64,000 nucleotides of DNA from Methanobrevibacter millerae. Its GTDB lineage: Archaea; Methanobacteriota; Methanobacteria; Methanobacteriales; Methanobacteriaceae. Location of the stretch: assembly GCF_900103415.1 (NCBI RefSeq), contig NZ_FMXB01000002.1, positions 82,257 through 146,256 of the forward strand, given 5' to 3'. The first letter of the stretch is position 1; every line of letters begins with the position of its first letter. The notes beneath the pieces were generated by a model. The model did no database searches. It was given only the letters and a program-made list of their open reading frames with translations, and was not told where the DNA came from. This document shows, one piece after another, positions 25,615 to 35,121 of this stretch. A program made the position numbers and the translations under genes.

Positions 25615-26097
25615 ATGGCAATTAAAGTGAAAAAAAGAAATTTTCTAAAAAAGAAAAAAATAAAGCAGATAAAAAGCGAACTGGGAGAATATGGAGGATT
25701 GCTTGAAAACAAGAAAAAAGTAGAAATCCTTGAAGCCGAACCAAATTCATTCATTCTGGTCGACGGTGAACCTTACATCATAATGATTGATGACAAGGCA
25801 TTTCCAACACTCAAGGCAGCTCTTGCCAATGAAATAGACGGGAAAAAGGTTACCGTGGACATGGGAGCCATACGCTTTGTAACTAACGGCGCAGACATCA
25901 TGAGTCCAGGAATAGTAGCTGCAGATGACGGAATCGAACCGGGCGACATCGTTTTAATCATTGATGAAACTCACGGCAAGCCCCTGGCCGTTGGAGTCAG
26001 CCTTATAACCGGCGAAGAAATGGTTGAAAACGATTCCGGAAAGGCTGTTGAAACCAAGCACTACGTTGGAGACGACATCTGGAACTTTGAAGTGTGA
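25615..26097 (+). CDS. PUA-domain RNA-binding protein
   Basis: 160 residues. A lysine-rich N-terminus (KVKKRNFLKKKKIKQ) leads into a pre-PUA region, then a PUA domain (about 75-150) with VTNGADIMSPGIVAADDGIEPGDIV, the signature seen in archaeal MCT-1-like and tRNA-modification-associated proteins. It probably binds tRNA or rRNA. AGGGAAAATC precedes the ATG. It ends 10 bases before the ArfB gene and likely shares its transcript. Confidence 0.85.
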   Translation: MAIKVKKRNFLKKKKIKQIKSELGEYGGLLENKKKVEILEAEPNSFILVDGEPYIIMIDDKAFPTLKAALANEIDGKKVTVDMGAIRFVTNGADIMSPGIVAADDGIEPGDIVLIIDETHGKPLAVGVSLITGEEMVENDSGKAVETKHYVGDDIWNFEV

Positions 26098-26107
26098 AGG
26101 TGATTTG

Positions 26108-26800
26108 ATGGCTGAATTAAGATATAGGGCAGGAAATGTCAGAAATCCCGGAGTCCACAAGATTGGAATAATTGCCCTCGGATCACACCTTGAAAACCAT
26201 GGCCCGGCACTGCCGATTGATACAGACGCAAAGATAGGCGCACACATCGCATTTCAGGCGTCACTCAGGTGCGGAGCCAAATTTTTGGGAGTCATATTTC
26301 CTGCATACGAACTGGACGAAATTGACCATGGAGTGCACGTTTCCCTTGACACACTGAAAGAGAACGTTATCGAAACATTGAACTCAGCTAAAAAGTTTTT
26401 AGACATTGAAAAGGTCGTAATTGTAAATTCACATGGTGGAAACCTGCCGTTAATGACCGAATTATGGGAAATTGAGGACAAAACCGATTTATCAATAATA
26501 TTCAACAATAAAATAATATCAACCGAAGGCCCTCATGCCGGAAGCGGCGAGCTGTCAATGGGGAAGGTTTTAGGCATTTTAAATGAAGATGAACTTAAAA
26601 ACCAGGCCGACGTGAACAAATACGTTGAAGTGGGTCTGCACGGATTTAAACAGGCACGTGAAAATGATCCGAACATCGAAGAAGGCGCAAGGGACGTTGA
26701 GGAAAACGGCGTCTATGTCGATGAAGAATACGGACAGCAGCTCTTTAACCTTGCAATCGATACGGTAATCTTTGACGTTGAAAAGCTGCTTGATTTTTAG
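26108..26800 (+). CDS. arfB: FAPy deformylase, creatininase family
   Basis: 230 residues from the ATG at 26108 (AAGGTGATTTG upstream). Creatininase-fold metal sites are visible: LGSHLENHGPALPIDTD near 20-36, NSHGGN near 103, and EGPHAGSGELS near 138. In methanogens this branch is ArfB, which removes formate from the formamidopyrimidine intermediate made by ArfA, in F420 and riboflavin biosynthesis. The assignment to ArfB over other creatininase enzymes rests on the organism group and length. Confidence 0.8.
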   Translation: MAELRYRAGNVRNPGVHKIGIIALGSHLENHGPALPIDTDAKIGAHIAFQASLRCGAKFLGVIFPAYELDEIDHGVHVSLDTLKENVIETLNSAKKFLDIEKVVIVNSHGGNLPLMTELWEIEDKTDLSIIFNNKIISTEGPHAGSGELSMGKVLGILNEDELKNQADVNKYVEVGLHGFKQARENDPNIEEGARDVEENGVYVDEEYGQQLFNLAIDTVIFDVEKLLDF

Positions 26801-26805
26801 GTTAA

Positions 26806-27204
26806 TTAACCGGATGTTGTGACTACTGGGCCATCACTGCTACTACCGCCACCATTACTACCACCCTCTTGGGATTGGCCACCATCAGATGAACCACCAC
26901 TTTCAGGAGGATTAGCCTCACCAGACTGCTGCTGAGCACTGTCCTGGGAACTGCTGGACTCGGAACTTGAACTGGAGCTTGTATCCTCATAGGTCTGAAC
27001 GGAACCGCTGCCTGAGCTTGGAGCATTACCGCCGCCATTGAACTCCGTTAAATTCCCAAAGAATCCACTTTCACTACTATTATTGTTTCCAAAATCTAGA
27101 TTTAAGTGATATGTTCCAGTCATTGATGCAAAAACTCCCGCAAAGCAAAATGCAATGAGGGCTACTGCCAGAACAACTAAAACAACCGCAGGACGACTTG
27201 TCAT
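26806..27204 (-). CDS. Small secreted or membrane-anchored Ser/Gly-rich protein
   Basis: 132 residues from the ATG at 27204 (AGGTGTT upstream). One hydrophobic segment (residues 7-28) acts as signal or anchor, and the rest is a low-complexity region of Ser, Gly, Gln and Asn ending GPVVTTSG. Such tails are flexible and probably glycosylated linkers on the cell surface. No domain is recognisable. It converges with arfB with five bases between stops. Confidence 0.7.
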   Translation of the reverse strand: MTSRPAVVLVVLAVALIAFCFAGVFASMTGTYHLNLDFGNNNSSESGFFGNLTEFNGGGNAPSSGSGSVQTYEDTSSSSSSESSSSQDSAQQQSGEANPPESGGSSDGGQSQEGGSNGGGSSSDGPVVTTSG

Positions 27205-27275
27205 TTTTAACACCTTTAGAAAAAAATTAATAACAATAATATGTATAACCATTTATATAAAGTTATAGGATTATT

Positions 27276-27872
27276 ATGAAAACGATAGCAAAAGCGGTTC
27301 AAAGTGAAATAAATGTCAAGAAATCACAGTTCATATGCCATTTGTTTCCAACCAAAACCAAAAAGGAAAGCAAGGAAATAATATTGAAGGTCAATGAGAA
27401 GTATAACGATGCCACCCATAACTGTACGGCCTATATCGTTACTGACGGCGAAGGCTTTGACGATGACGGCGAGCCTGGCGGAACGGCCGGAAAACCTATG
27501 ATCAATGTCTTGAGAAAAAACGAACTGCATAATGTGACCGCTGTCGTTACACGTTATTTCGGCGGAATCAAGCTTGGAGCGGGAGGGCTTGTAAGAGCAT
27601 ATTCCAAATCTGTTCTTGAAGCAATTAATGAAGCCGAAATCCTTGAAGTGGATTTGTATGATGTCTATACATTAGTTTTCGAATACTCAGAAATCAAAAC
27701 TATTGACGGTGAAGTGAGAAACAACCAGCTGGAAGTCATTAACAAGGAGTATTCAGACAAGGTCATCTATGATGTCGTTTCCAAGGACAACAGGGACATT
27801 GAAAAGATATTTGAAAAATACGGCGATAAAATCATCATTGAATTCAAGGACAAAGAGGTTCTGGTTAAGTAA
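27276..27872 (+). CDS. IMPACT/YigZ-family protein
   Basis: 198 residues. The N-terminal UPF0029 domain has CTAYIV, DDGEPGGTAGKP (near 68-79), VVTRYFGGIKLGAGGLVRAYS (near 90-110), all hallmarks of YigZ/IMPACT. The C-terminal part (130-198) is the ferredoxin-like DUF1949 region. The eukaryotic relative restrains GCN2; the bacterial and archaeal role is not established, but nucleic-acid or ribosome binding is suspected. Divergent from the Ser/Gly-rich gene. Confidence 0.88.
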   Translation: MKTIAKAVQSEINVKKSQFICHLFPTKTKKESKEIILKVNEKYNDATHNCTAYIVTDGEGFDDDGEPGGTAGKPMINVLRKNELHNVTAVVTRYFGGIKLGAGGLVRAYSKSVLEAINEAEILEVDLYDVYTLVFEYSEIKTIDGEVRNNQLEVINKEYSDKVIYDVVSKDNRDIEKIFEKYGDKIIIEFKDKEVLVK

Positions 27873-27890
27873 TTAAAAAAAAATTAGATT

Positions 27891-27914
27891 GAAGAACAAA
27901 ATCTATTGTTCTTC
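27891..27914 (-). terminator. Terminator of the rubredoxin cluster
   Basis: GAAGAACAA and TTGTTCTTC pair perfectly around 6 bases, spanning the stop of the first rubredoxin. On the minus strand a run of nine T follows. Confidence 0.75.
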
Positions 27915-28013
27915 GAAATTGCTTGCGTCAACGCCACACATTGGGCAGGTGAAATCTTCTGGTAATTCATCTGCTTCATGAACGTATCCGCATACTTTAC
28001 AAACAAATGCCAT
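27903..28013 (-). CDS. Miniature rubredoxin (36 residues)
   Basis: Reads MAFVCKVCGYVHEADELPED then FTCPMCGVDASNFEEQ. The two CxxCG iron knuckles are present, but the loop between them is only about 14 residues, against some 29 in classical rubredoxins. This is the size of rubredoxin-like domains in rubrerythrins. It carries one electron at a single iron and probably works with peroxide- or oxygen-reducing enzymes. It is the last of three tandem rubredoxin genes on this strand. GGAGG-type sequence lies just upstream. Confidence 0.88.
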   Translation of the reverse strand: MAFVCKVCGYVHEADELPEDFTCPMCGVDASNFEEQ

Positions 28014-28025
28014 TTATTAGCCTCC

Positions 28026-28163
28026 TTATTCTACTTTAGAGAACATATCTTTGGAAGCACCGCACATTGGACATTTGTAGTCATCTGGAAGGTCTTCAAA
28101 AGCAGTTCCTTCTGCATCATCGTCATATACGTATCCACACATATTACATTTCCATTTAGCCAT
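28026..28163 (-). CDS. Short rubredoxin (45 residues)
   Basis: 45 residues beginning [20 protein letters not shown], with the second iron knuckle [11 protein letters not shown]. The central loop is intermediate in length. The N-terminus MAKWKC is shared with the next rubredoxin, so they are duplicates. AAGGAGATGAT precedes the ATG. Likely an electron carrier in oxidative-stress defence. Confidence 0.9.
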   Translation of the reverse strand: MAKWKCNMCGYVYDDDAEGTAFEDLPDDYKCPMCGASKDMFSKVE

Positions 28164-28239
28164 GATATCATCTCCTTTAATAATAATATATCATTTTTGT
28201 TTTTCAGTAATTTAATTTATAGTATAATTCCTATATAAA

Positions 28240-28401
28240 CTATTCTACTTGCTTGAACATTTTTTTACCAACACCACATTTTGGGCATTTAAATGCGTCA
28301 GAAATTTCAGAAAATGGAGTTCCAGCATCAATTCCACGATCAGGTAATCCTTCATCTTCATCATATTCAAATCCGCAAAGTTTACATTTCCATTTAGCCA
28401 T
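28240..28401 (-). CDS. Rubredoxin, classical length (53 residues)
   Basis: 53 residues, beginning MAKWKCKLCGFEYDEDEG and containing GIDAGTPFSEISDAFKCPKCGVGKKMF, the standard rubredoxin layout with both CxxCG pairs. AAGGAGACTG precedes the ATG. It is the most upstream of three tandem rubredoxins. The 77-base gap to the next gene has its own TATA-like stretch, so it may also be transcribed alone. Confidence 0.93.
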   Translation of the reverse strand: MAKWKCKLCGFEYDEDEGLPDRGIDAGTPFSEISDAFKCPKCGVGKKMFKQVE

Positions 28402-28476
28402 AAAAAACAGTCTCCTTTGTTTTGATATAGTTATATCTTTAAAAAAGATGGTATAAATAGTTAATAGAAAAAAAGA

Positions 28477-29265
28477 TTATAATTTGTTTGGAACCTTCAA
28501 ATGGTCCGGAAGCGGCTTGATACGTGCCGGAGTTCCAATGGCCAGATAAAACGGCGGAACGCTATGAATTACAATAGCTCCGGCTGCAACGATTGATCCT
28601 TCACCAATCTCGACGTTTGATAGGAAAGTAGTGTTTCCTCCGATTGAAGCACCTCTTCTTATGCGAGGTCCCTGAAGCTCATAATTTATTCTGACAGGAT
28701 ACTTGTCATTTGTAAAACAGGCGCATGGGCCTATAAACACGTTATCCTCAATAACGGAGTTGGTCGGGATGTATACGTTGGACTGGATGCTTACGTCGTT
28801 TCCTATGATTACGTCACCTTCGATTACGGTGTTGGTTCCGATTAAGACGTCGTCTCCGATGTTGGTGTTTTCCCTAATCACCACATTGTGTCCGGTTCTG
28901 AAATTGTCCCCGATAACCACGTCATTATAGATAATTGAGTTTGACCTTATCGTGTAATTGTTTCCGATTACCGGAGGCTTGGAATCGGGTGCGTATTCAA
29001 CGCCGAAGTGGATGTTATCCCTGGGATTGAACTGTAAAGGTTCTCTTACCTGTGGTTTTTCATCCATAATCAATGTATCGTAGTCATTTGACCTTTCGAT
29101 TACCTGAGGCTGCCTTTCAACGTAGCGTGGCGGTTCCTGTTGATATACCGGCCTTTGAGATTGTCTTTCAGCTAACCTTGAATACTCCAATTCGAAGTTA
29201 TCTGGAATTTGTTTTTCTCTCCTCTCCGTTGGTTTATCCTCAAGTGATGATGAAAATCTTACCAT
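28477..29265 (-). CDS. Left-handed beta-helix acyltransferase-like protein with disordered N-terminus
   Basis: 262 residues. Residues 95-245 are hexapeptide repeats ([LIV]-G-x4: [30 protein letters not shown]), as in WbbJ/GlmU-type O-acetyl- or N-acyltransferases; the late segment [10 protein letters not shown] is typical. The first 90 residues are rich in Arg, Gln, Glu and Pro and look unstructured, an unusual addition. It may modify surface sugars or pseudomurein. The substrate is unknown. Confidence 0.8.
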   Translation of the reverse strand: MVRFSSSLEDKPTERREKQIPDNFELEYSRLAERQSQRPVYQQEPPRYVERQPQVIERSNDYDTLIMDEKPQVREPLQFNPRDNIHFGVEYAPDSKPPVIGNNYTIRSNSIIYNDVVIGDNFRTGHNVVIRENTNIGDDVLIGTNTVIEGDVIIGNDVSIQSNVYIPTNSVIEDNVFIGPCACFTNDKYPVRINYELQGPRIRRGASIGGNTTFLSNVEIGEGSIVAAGAIVIHSVPPFYLAIGTPARIKPLPDHLKVPNKL

Positions 29266-29354
29266 AATATCAAACCTTTATGTAATTTAATTGACTATGT
29301 TAATGATTTAATTTATATCGTTCATTAGTATATATATTAATTGGTTCAGATTCA

Positions 29355-32300
29355 TCAAAATCTTCGAAGTTTCAGCATTTCCTTCAAATCATCATTGTTC
29401 ATTTCGGTGATGAATGACTCTTTTGAATCGATTGCGACTTCAGCCAGCTCTATCTTTTCGGAAAGTATCTGGTTAATTCTCTCCTCAAAGGTTCCCGTCG
29501 TGATGAACCTGTATACCATGACATTGTTTTTCTGGCCTATCCTGTATGCACGGTCGGTTGCCTGGTTTTCAACTGCAGGATTCCACCACAAATCATAATG
29601 GATGACGTTTTGGGCGGCTGTCAGATTAAGTCCCGTTCCTCCGGCCTTAAGGGACAATACCATTATCCGGTTTTCATCGCCGTTCTGGAACTTGTCGATC
29701 ATTTCGTCCCGTTTCTTGCGTGACAGCTGTCCGTGGAAGAACAGCACCTCCTCATCGAAGTGCCTTTCTATCAGTTCCTTGAGTATTTCACCCATCTGGA
29801 CGTATTGGCTGAATATTAACACTTTTTCATCATTATCTAAAATGTTTTCCAGAATGTTGACGAGGACTTCCATCTTGCCCGATTCGCCAACAGACATCTT
29901 TTTCGATTTGGAAAACTGCGCCGGATGGTTGCAAATCTGTTTAAGGGAGGTTATTAGCTTTAAGACAAGTCCTTTTCTGGCTATTCCCTCGCTGTCTTCA
30001 ACATCTCTTAATAATACGTTTAAAGTCTCCTCATACATTGCAGCCTGCTTTAGGGTCAGATTGCAGTAGATGTCATTGACGAACTTGTCCGGAAGGTCCT
30101 TTATGATGTCCTTATCGGTTTTGTGACGCCTTAAAATGAATGGGGAAGTAATCTTTTTGAATGTATCAAGAGCCTCCTGGTCATGATAGTTCTCAATAGG
30201 CTTTATGAAGCGTTCATTGAACATGTTTAAGCTGTAGAGATAACCCCTATTAATGAAGTCGAATATTGACCAGTACTCGGCGAGGCGATTTTCGATTGGA
30301 GTTCCTGACAGGGCGATTTTGTGTTTGGCTTCAAGTGCCTTGATGGCCTTTGTCTGTTTTGCGCTTGGATTTTTAATGTTTTGGGCCTCGTCAACGACAC
30401 ATAAATATATGTCCAAATCCTTTAAAAGGTCAAAATCCTGGCGTGCAATGCCATATGATGTCAATAATATGTCCACGTCATCATCTGGAAGATTCCTGTT
30501 TGGTCCGTGGTATATGAATGAGGTAAGGGACGGTGTGAATTTCTCAATTTCCTTTTGCCAGTTTGTAAGAAGGCTCGTGGGAGCTATTACCAGAACATCT
30601 CCATCAAGCAAATCATTTTCCTTAAGGTATAATACCGTTGCAAGAACCTGTATCGTTTTTCCAAGCCCCATATCATCGGCCAAGATGGATCCGAATCCTA
30701 TTTTCATATTCTGATAGAGCCATGAAAATCCGACCTTCTGATAATTCCTCAGCTCTCCGTTAAGCGAATCCGGCACATCAACGTCCTTGAACTCCAGCAA
30801 ATCATCTATCATTTCAGAGAGCTTATCGTTAATACCTATATCGAGTTTTTCGATATCTCCGCTCAGTATGAAATGCATCAGGTCATTCTGGGTAGGGTTG
30901 ACCGGTATCAAATCAGTCTGTCTGTCAATGGCTCTTAAATCATCAGGATTTATTCTGACGTACTTGTTATTTAACTTTACAAGGCCATTGTAATTTTGGG
31001 ATAAATCCTCAAATTCGGATAATGAGAAGCTTTCATCACCGATTGCTACCTTCCAGTCAAACCTGTTTAAATCATCAAGGGTCAGTGAGGTTTTGGAGGA
31101 TATGTTTTCATCGCTTACCAGAGATAATTTTGCACTTTTGGTGACTGTAAGCTCATCCGGCAATACAACTTCGATGCCCATGTTCCTGAACCCGTAAACA
31201 ACTGTTGAGTTGAAAAAGGTAAAGTCGGCAATGTCCATCTTTATTTCATCAGTTAAATCAACATCCCACCGATATCTAGTGAAAATGTCAGTGATTATTC
31301 TGGAGCTTCTGACAATGTTCGGGTATCCGCCGGATTCAAGGATATCACTTAAAATGAACATTTCATCGTCAATGATGACTTTTGGAGTGATTAAAAACAT
31401 TTCATCTTCCTGCGTGACCTCCAGAAGGAACTTGAAGTCTGATTCATTTTCATATAAAGGCGCAAGCCAGTTGCTTATTGCCTTTTCATCACCCTTAACG
31501 TGAAATACCTGGCTTTTGAAGAAAAACAGCTGATAATAGATATTGCTTTTCATGGAATCCATTAATGAGGACTTTGCGTTATACGATGCATAAGCTGCAA
31601 ATCCGCTGAAAAACAATGAAATGGCTACGACAACCTGTTCGTATTTGCCTAAAGGCTTGCCTTCATAGGATATCAAATCATCAGGGCATTTGTATGCAAG
31701 ATTGTCAATCAGCTGTGAAACCGTGTCATTGAATGATGGTATCCAGCGTATGGCATATTCACCGTTTTTAAGCTTGAAAAACTGAGGTATCAGTGCATTT
31801 TTGGATATTAATCTTGACGTTAAAAGATATATCTCATAAAGAAACTTCAAATCGGAATTGTAGTAATTAATATCGCTGTATTTGAATTCGGCAAAGAGCG
31901 CAAAAAGCGCATGCTTGAGGTTTTTTAATCTGAAATTCAGTGCCCTACCCGTTTCAAAATTGGTGGGATTGTAATTGCCGTCAAGGTTAATGTGGAATTT
32001 CTCCCAATTTTCAGGATGATGCCATTTTTTCCGGAAAATGTAATCTAAGTCATCTGTCCTGAGCTTGAAGGAATCTCCGAAGTTAATGTAGTGAACATAA
32101 GTGGAATGGAAAACATGAAAATTATTGACTCTCTGCACCAGAATGCCGAAAGTCTTTAAGGTGTCGATTAAAATTTCCTTAAATGATACCGTATTGCTTG
32201 AAAAGAATCCTGCATGATTATTTAACCGGAATTTCAGGTCGTTAATCAAAAGCGGAACGTCATCGGCGTCAATGTAATCATGCATCGTGAATTTCCTGTT

Positions 32301-32819
32301 CTCGGATAAAAGGTCATCTATTGAGGCAATCGGATTCTTTCCGGATTCAAATAACTTATCTACATGATAATCCCTTAATGTCAGCAATAAATAGGGATTC
32401 TTATCTATCTCTCTTGAAAGATAATGAAATACAGCAGCCTTATGTTTACAGAACAAACCAGTATTTTTGCAGTCACATGACATTTTAAAGTCACTCAATG
32501 AATCCGGAATGATTTTAACATCACTTAAAAACAAATCCCTTGGAAGGCCATCATTTAAAATGATTGTCTGCAACTGACGATTATCCTTAATCAATTTGTT
32601 TAATTTTCCCTTATCTCTAGGGGACAGCTTTTTGAATTCGATTTTGACCTTGAAAAAATCCCCAGGGATTCCTTCAACACGGGCCTCAACCATATTGTCA
32701 TCAATCCTGAAATCCCTGACGCTTCCGTCCTTGGAATAGATTTCACCGTGTTTGAGGTGATTTTTATTATCCAATTTCTTAATGCTTTCCAGCCAGATGT
32801 CTGCAAACTCCGAACTCAT
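29355..32819 (-). CDS. SWIM zinc-finger SNF2-family helicase
   Basis: 1154 residues. A SWIM finger lies at C115-x-C117-x6-C124-x-H126. The middle (200-640) is a long helicase-associated region. The SNF2 core has Walker A DDMGLGKT near 715, VVDEAQNIKN near 810 (DEAQ box), SGTPIENR, and in lobe two GGTGLNLTAAQ and QATDRAYRIGQ. Such proteins translocate on double-stranded DNA to move or remove bound proteins. The bacterial and archaeal SWIM/SNF2 type is not well characterised; roles in repair or transcription recycling are likely. It is a single gene with no operon partner. Confidence 0.92.
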   Translation of the reverse strand: MSSEFADIWLESIKKLDNKNHLKHGEIYSKDGSVRDFRIDDNMVEARVEGIPGDFFKVKIEFKKLSPRDKGKLNKLIKDNRQLQTIILNDGLPRDLFLSDVKIIPDSLSDFKMSCDCKNTGLFCKHKAAVFHYLSREIDKNPYLLLTLRDYHVDKLFESGKNPIASIDDLLSENRKFTMHDYIDADDVPLLINDLKFRLNNHAGFFSSNTVSFKEILIDTLKTFGILVQRVNNFHVFHSTYVHYINFGDSFKLRTDDLDYIFRKKWHHPENWEKFHINLDGNYNPTNFETGRALNFRLKNLKHALFALFAEFKYSDINYYNSDLKFLYEIYLLTSRLISKNALIPQFFKLKNGEYAIRWIPSFNDTVSQLIDNLAYKCPDDLISYEGKPLGKYEQVVVAISLFFSGFAAYASYNAKSSLMDSMKSNIYYQLFFFKSQVFHVKGDEKAISNWLAPLYENESDFKFLLEVTQEDEMFLITPKVIIDDEMFILSDILESGGYPNIVRSSRIITDIFTRYRWDVDLTDEIKMDIADFTFFNSTVVYGFRNMGIEVVLPDELTVTKSAKLSLVSDENISSKTSLTLDDLNRFDWKVAIGDESFSLSEFEDLSQNYNGLVKLNNKYVRINPDDLRAIDRQTDLIPVNPTQNDLMHFILSGDIEKLDIGINDKLSEMIDDLLEFKDVDVPDSLNGELRNYQKVGFSWLYQNMKIGFGSILADDMGLGKTIQVLATVLYLKENDLLDGDVLVIAPTSLLTNWQKEIEKFTPSLTSFIYHGPNRNLPDDDVDILLTSYGIARQDFDLLKDLDIYLCVVDEAQNIKNPSAKQTKAIKALEAKHKIALSGTPIENRLAEYWSIFDFINRGYLYSLNMFNERFIKPIENYHDQEALDTFKKITSPFILRRHKTDKDIIKDLPDKFVNDIYCNLTLKQAAMYEETLNVLLRDVEDSEGIARKGLVLKLITSLKQICNHPAQFSKSKKMSVGESGKMEVLVNILENILDNDEKVLIFSQYVQMGEILKELIERHFDEEVLFFHGQLSRKKRDEMIDKFQNGDENRIMVLSLKAGGTGLNLTAAQNVIHYDLWWNPAVENQATDRAYRIGQKNNVMVYRFITTGTFEERINQILSEKIELAEVAIDSKESFITEMNNDDLKEMLKLRRF

Positions 32820-32940
32820 TACATTAATATATGAATTTTCTTTATAATAAGAAATAAGGTTGCACCCGAGTAACCCTTGAAAAGTTACAAAATCTTTAAA
32901 TAACTTTCAATTCAAACTAATATTAACGAAGGTGTTAATT

Positions 32941-33231
32941 ATGCATTTGAAAGAATTACTTGACGATTTGGACTTAAGGCTGAAACTGCCGCAGCACTGG
33001 TACTCAACAGATATCAGCAATGACTTTGAAGATGGAAAGCTCGTTGAAAACGGAGACGTTACAGTAATCGAAGCAGAAAGCGGAGACAACATTAAAAGAA
33101 TCACAATTGACGTTGATGACGGAATGTCTATAATAACCCGTTATCCCGACGGAAAGGAAATAGGCGTCAAATACCTTGACAACAAGGATGACTTCGAATA
33201 CATCGGAAAAATCAGCGACTTAAGGGACTAA
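32941..33231 (+). CDS. Small acidic protein of unknown function
   Basis: 96 residues from the ATG at 32941 (GAAGGTGTTAATT upstream; TATA-like TTTAAATA near 32892). It is acidic, with alternating strands such as GDVTVIEAES and RITIDVDDGMSIITRYPDG, suggesting a small beta-rich fold. I do not recognise a family. It overlaps the convergent PAP2 gene by 12 bases. Confidence 0.7.
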   Translation: MHLKELLDDLDLRLKLPQHWYSTDISNDFEDGKLVENGDVTVIEAESGDNIKRITIDVDDGMSIITRYPDGKEIGVKYLDNKDDFEYIGKISDLRD

Positions 33232-33789
33232 AATTTCCTTAACCCTCACCAACAAATCAAATATCTTATCTTCATATTTATAGACAAGATAAGCGGTCAA
33301 TACTCCAAGAATCATTCCCGCTATAACGTCGAGAGGATAGTGGACTCCAACGTAGATTCTTGAAAATCCTATGATAAGAGCGAATAATATTAATATAACG
33401 CTCCATAGCTTATTTCTTAACTTAAATACAAGAAATCCCACAACGGCAAAGGTTGATGTGGCATGGCCTGATGGGAATGAAAATGGATCGTCTTCCACCA
33501 CAAGCAGATGAACATCGCCAAAGGTGATGAATGGCCTTGGCTCAAATATAAGGGTTTTTAAAACTAAAGCAATGCCGTCAGCAATCAGAAGTGAAAGCAG
33601 ACACATCAGAGCTATTCTTTTAATAGTCTGCTTTTTGAAAACAATTGACAGTATGATTACAATAACGCAAATCGCAAGCATTGCAACAAAGCTTCCAAGC
33701 TCAGTTACGAAAGGCATTACACTGTCAAATAATGGATTCTGCAGACTGTGATTAATAAAATAAAATAAATCGACGTTAATGCTGGACAA
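33220..33789 (-). CDS. PAP2-family membrane phosphatase
   Basis: 189 residues with five to six membrane segments. The three phosphatase motifs are present: K-(x)-EPRP near 77-84, PSGH near 108-111 and R-IYVGVH-YPLDV near 145-156, so the acid-phosphatase triad is intact. It probably hydrolyses a lipid pyrophosphate, such as the polyprenyl carrier used for pseudomurein or glycan assembly. A single gene. Confidence 0.88.
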   Translation of the reverse strand: MSSINVDLFYFINHSLQNPLFDSVMPFVTELGSFVAMLAICVIVIILSIVFKKQTIKRIALMCLLSLLIADGIALVLKTLIFEPRPFITFGDVHLLVVEDDPFSFPSGHATSTFAVVGFLVFKLRNKLWSVILILFALIIGFSRIYVGVHYPLDVIAGMILGVLTAYLVYKYEDKIFDLLVRVKEILVP

Positions 33790-33872
33790 ATTAAAAACCT
33801 CATATTAAAGTTAATACTTCATGATATTTAAATTTATAACAGAAAAGAAACAGATATGATTTTGGTGAGAGA

Positions 33873-34892
33873 TTGTACGACAAGGAATTTATATTGAGTG
33901 AAGTTAATGCCATCAGGCGTGAAATAGGCCATGACGAAGTCAACATCTACATAGAAGAGATTTACTTTGATGAAAATACAAATGAAATGTGGATAATAAC
34001 CGAAGACAGACCTGACAAGTCCGCCATCATCGGAAAGGGAGGTTGGGTTGTCGGCAAATTAAAGGAAAAACTTGGTCTTGAAAGCATTCATGTCGAAAGC
34101 TACGGTGATTTTCTTCAAAAGGAATACAAATTGAAATTATCCCTGAAGACAATCAATAACCTTGATTTGGATTTAATCGGCATTAATAACTTATCTGAAG
34201 CTATTGAGGATAAATTAAAAAATATTTATAGCTTCAACTTTGAAAATTACCTTAATAACAACCATTTCAAGCAGTCCGAAAGCACCGATGCCGTTGTTGC
34301 ATTGTCAGGCGGCGTCGACAGCAGCTTTTCACTTATTTTAGCCAAATCATTAGGATTCAATCCGATAGCGGTTACGGTCGATCCGGGAACGATTATCCTT
34401 CCGAACCAGTATAAAATAAACATTAAAACGATAACGGAATCTCTGAACGTAAAGCATGAATATTTAAAGGCGGATTACGCAGACGTTATCCGGGAATCCT
34501 TGGAAGGCAAGCTGCATCCCTGCGGAAGGTGTTCCAAAAACACTTCACAGATTGTAAAGAATTACGCAATTGAAAACGAAATCCCAATAATTATATTCGG
34601 AGATATGCTTGCAACAGGTACACAATGCATAAATAAACAGGACGATTCATTATATCGCTTGAACCTTCCAGCAAGTTTATCAGCAGGCAAGCAAGAGATA
34701 AAATCCTTAATCAGAAAGTATGATTTAAGAGAGTTTAAAGGATTCGGATGTCCGCTTCTTTATGAGGTTCACAGAAAATATCCTTCAATGAAGAAATATT
34801 CCATACAAAGAATCCTAAGAGAAACCCGTTCCCAGGCACTTGAACCCGGCGAGGCATTAGATTTAATATGGAGTTTCTACAAAACAAAATAA
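33873..34892 (+). CDS. KH-domain PP-loop ATP pyrophosphatase
   Basis: 339 residues from a TTG at 33873 with GGTGA just upstream. Residues 20-90 form a KH RNA-binding domain with IIGKGGWVVGKL (GKGG 54-57). The PP-loop SGGVDSS is at 145-151, as in enzymes that adenylate tRNA bases or carbonyls before sulfur or nitrogen insertion. HPCGRCSK (Cys 217 and 220) and a later C near 297 (GFGCPL) could bind iron-sulfur or zinc. The combination suggests a tRNA- or rRNA-modifying enzyme such as a thiolase. The exact base is unknown. It is one base ahead of a zinc-ribbon gene. Confidence 0.8.
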   Translation: MYDKEFILSEVNAIRREIGHDEVNIYIEEIYFDENTNEMWIITEDRPDKSAIIGKGGWVVGKLKEKLGLESIHVESYGDFLQKEYKLKLSLKTINNLDLDLIGINNLSEAIEDKLKNIYSFNFENYLNNNHFKQSESTDAVVALSGGVDSSFSLILAKSLGFNPIAVTVDPGTIILPNQYKINIKTITESLNVKHEYLKADYADVIRESLEGKLHPCGRCSKNTSQIVKNYAIENEIPIIIFGDMLATGTQCINKQDDSLYRLNLPASLSAGKQEIKSLIRKYDLREFKGFGCPLLYEVHRKYPSMKKYSIQRILRETRSQALEPGEALDLIWSFYKTK

Positions 34893-34893
34893 C

Positions 34894-35121
34894 ATGATAT
34901 TCAAAATGTGCCCAAGATGCGGCTCCAGAAAAGTGAAATGGATTATTCCTCAAAACTGGTCAACCTGGCAATGCTTTGACTGCGATTACACAGGCCCTAT
35001 CATCGAAGGCGATGAGGAACTTTCAGCCGAAATCCATGAAGCATACGTCAACGGAGATTATGAGGAAATTCCAGAAGAAGAAGATTTTGAAGATGATGAC
35101 GATTTAGATGAATTGGATTAA
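34894..35121 (+). CDS. Small zinc-ribbon protein with acidic tail
   Basis: 75 residues. CPRCGSRK (near residue 6) and CFDCDY (near 27) make one zinc ribbon. The last 35 residues are strongly acidic (EEEDFEDDDDLDELD). It starts one base after the PP-loop gene, so it is co-translated. It may be a partner or substrate-recruiting subunit of that enzyme. No ribosome site of its own is obvious. Confidence 0.8.
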   Translation: MIFKMCPRCGSRKVKWIIPQNWSTWQCFDCDYTGPIIEGDEELSAEIHEAYVNGDYEEIPEEEDFEDDDDLDELD

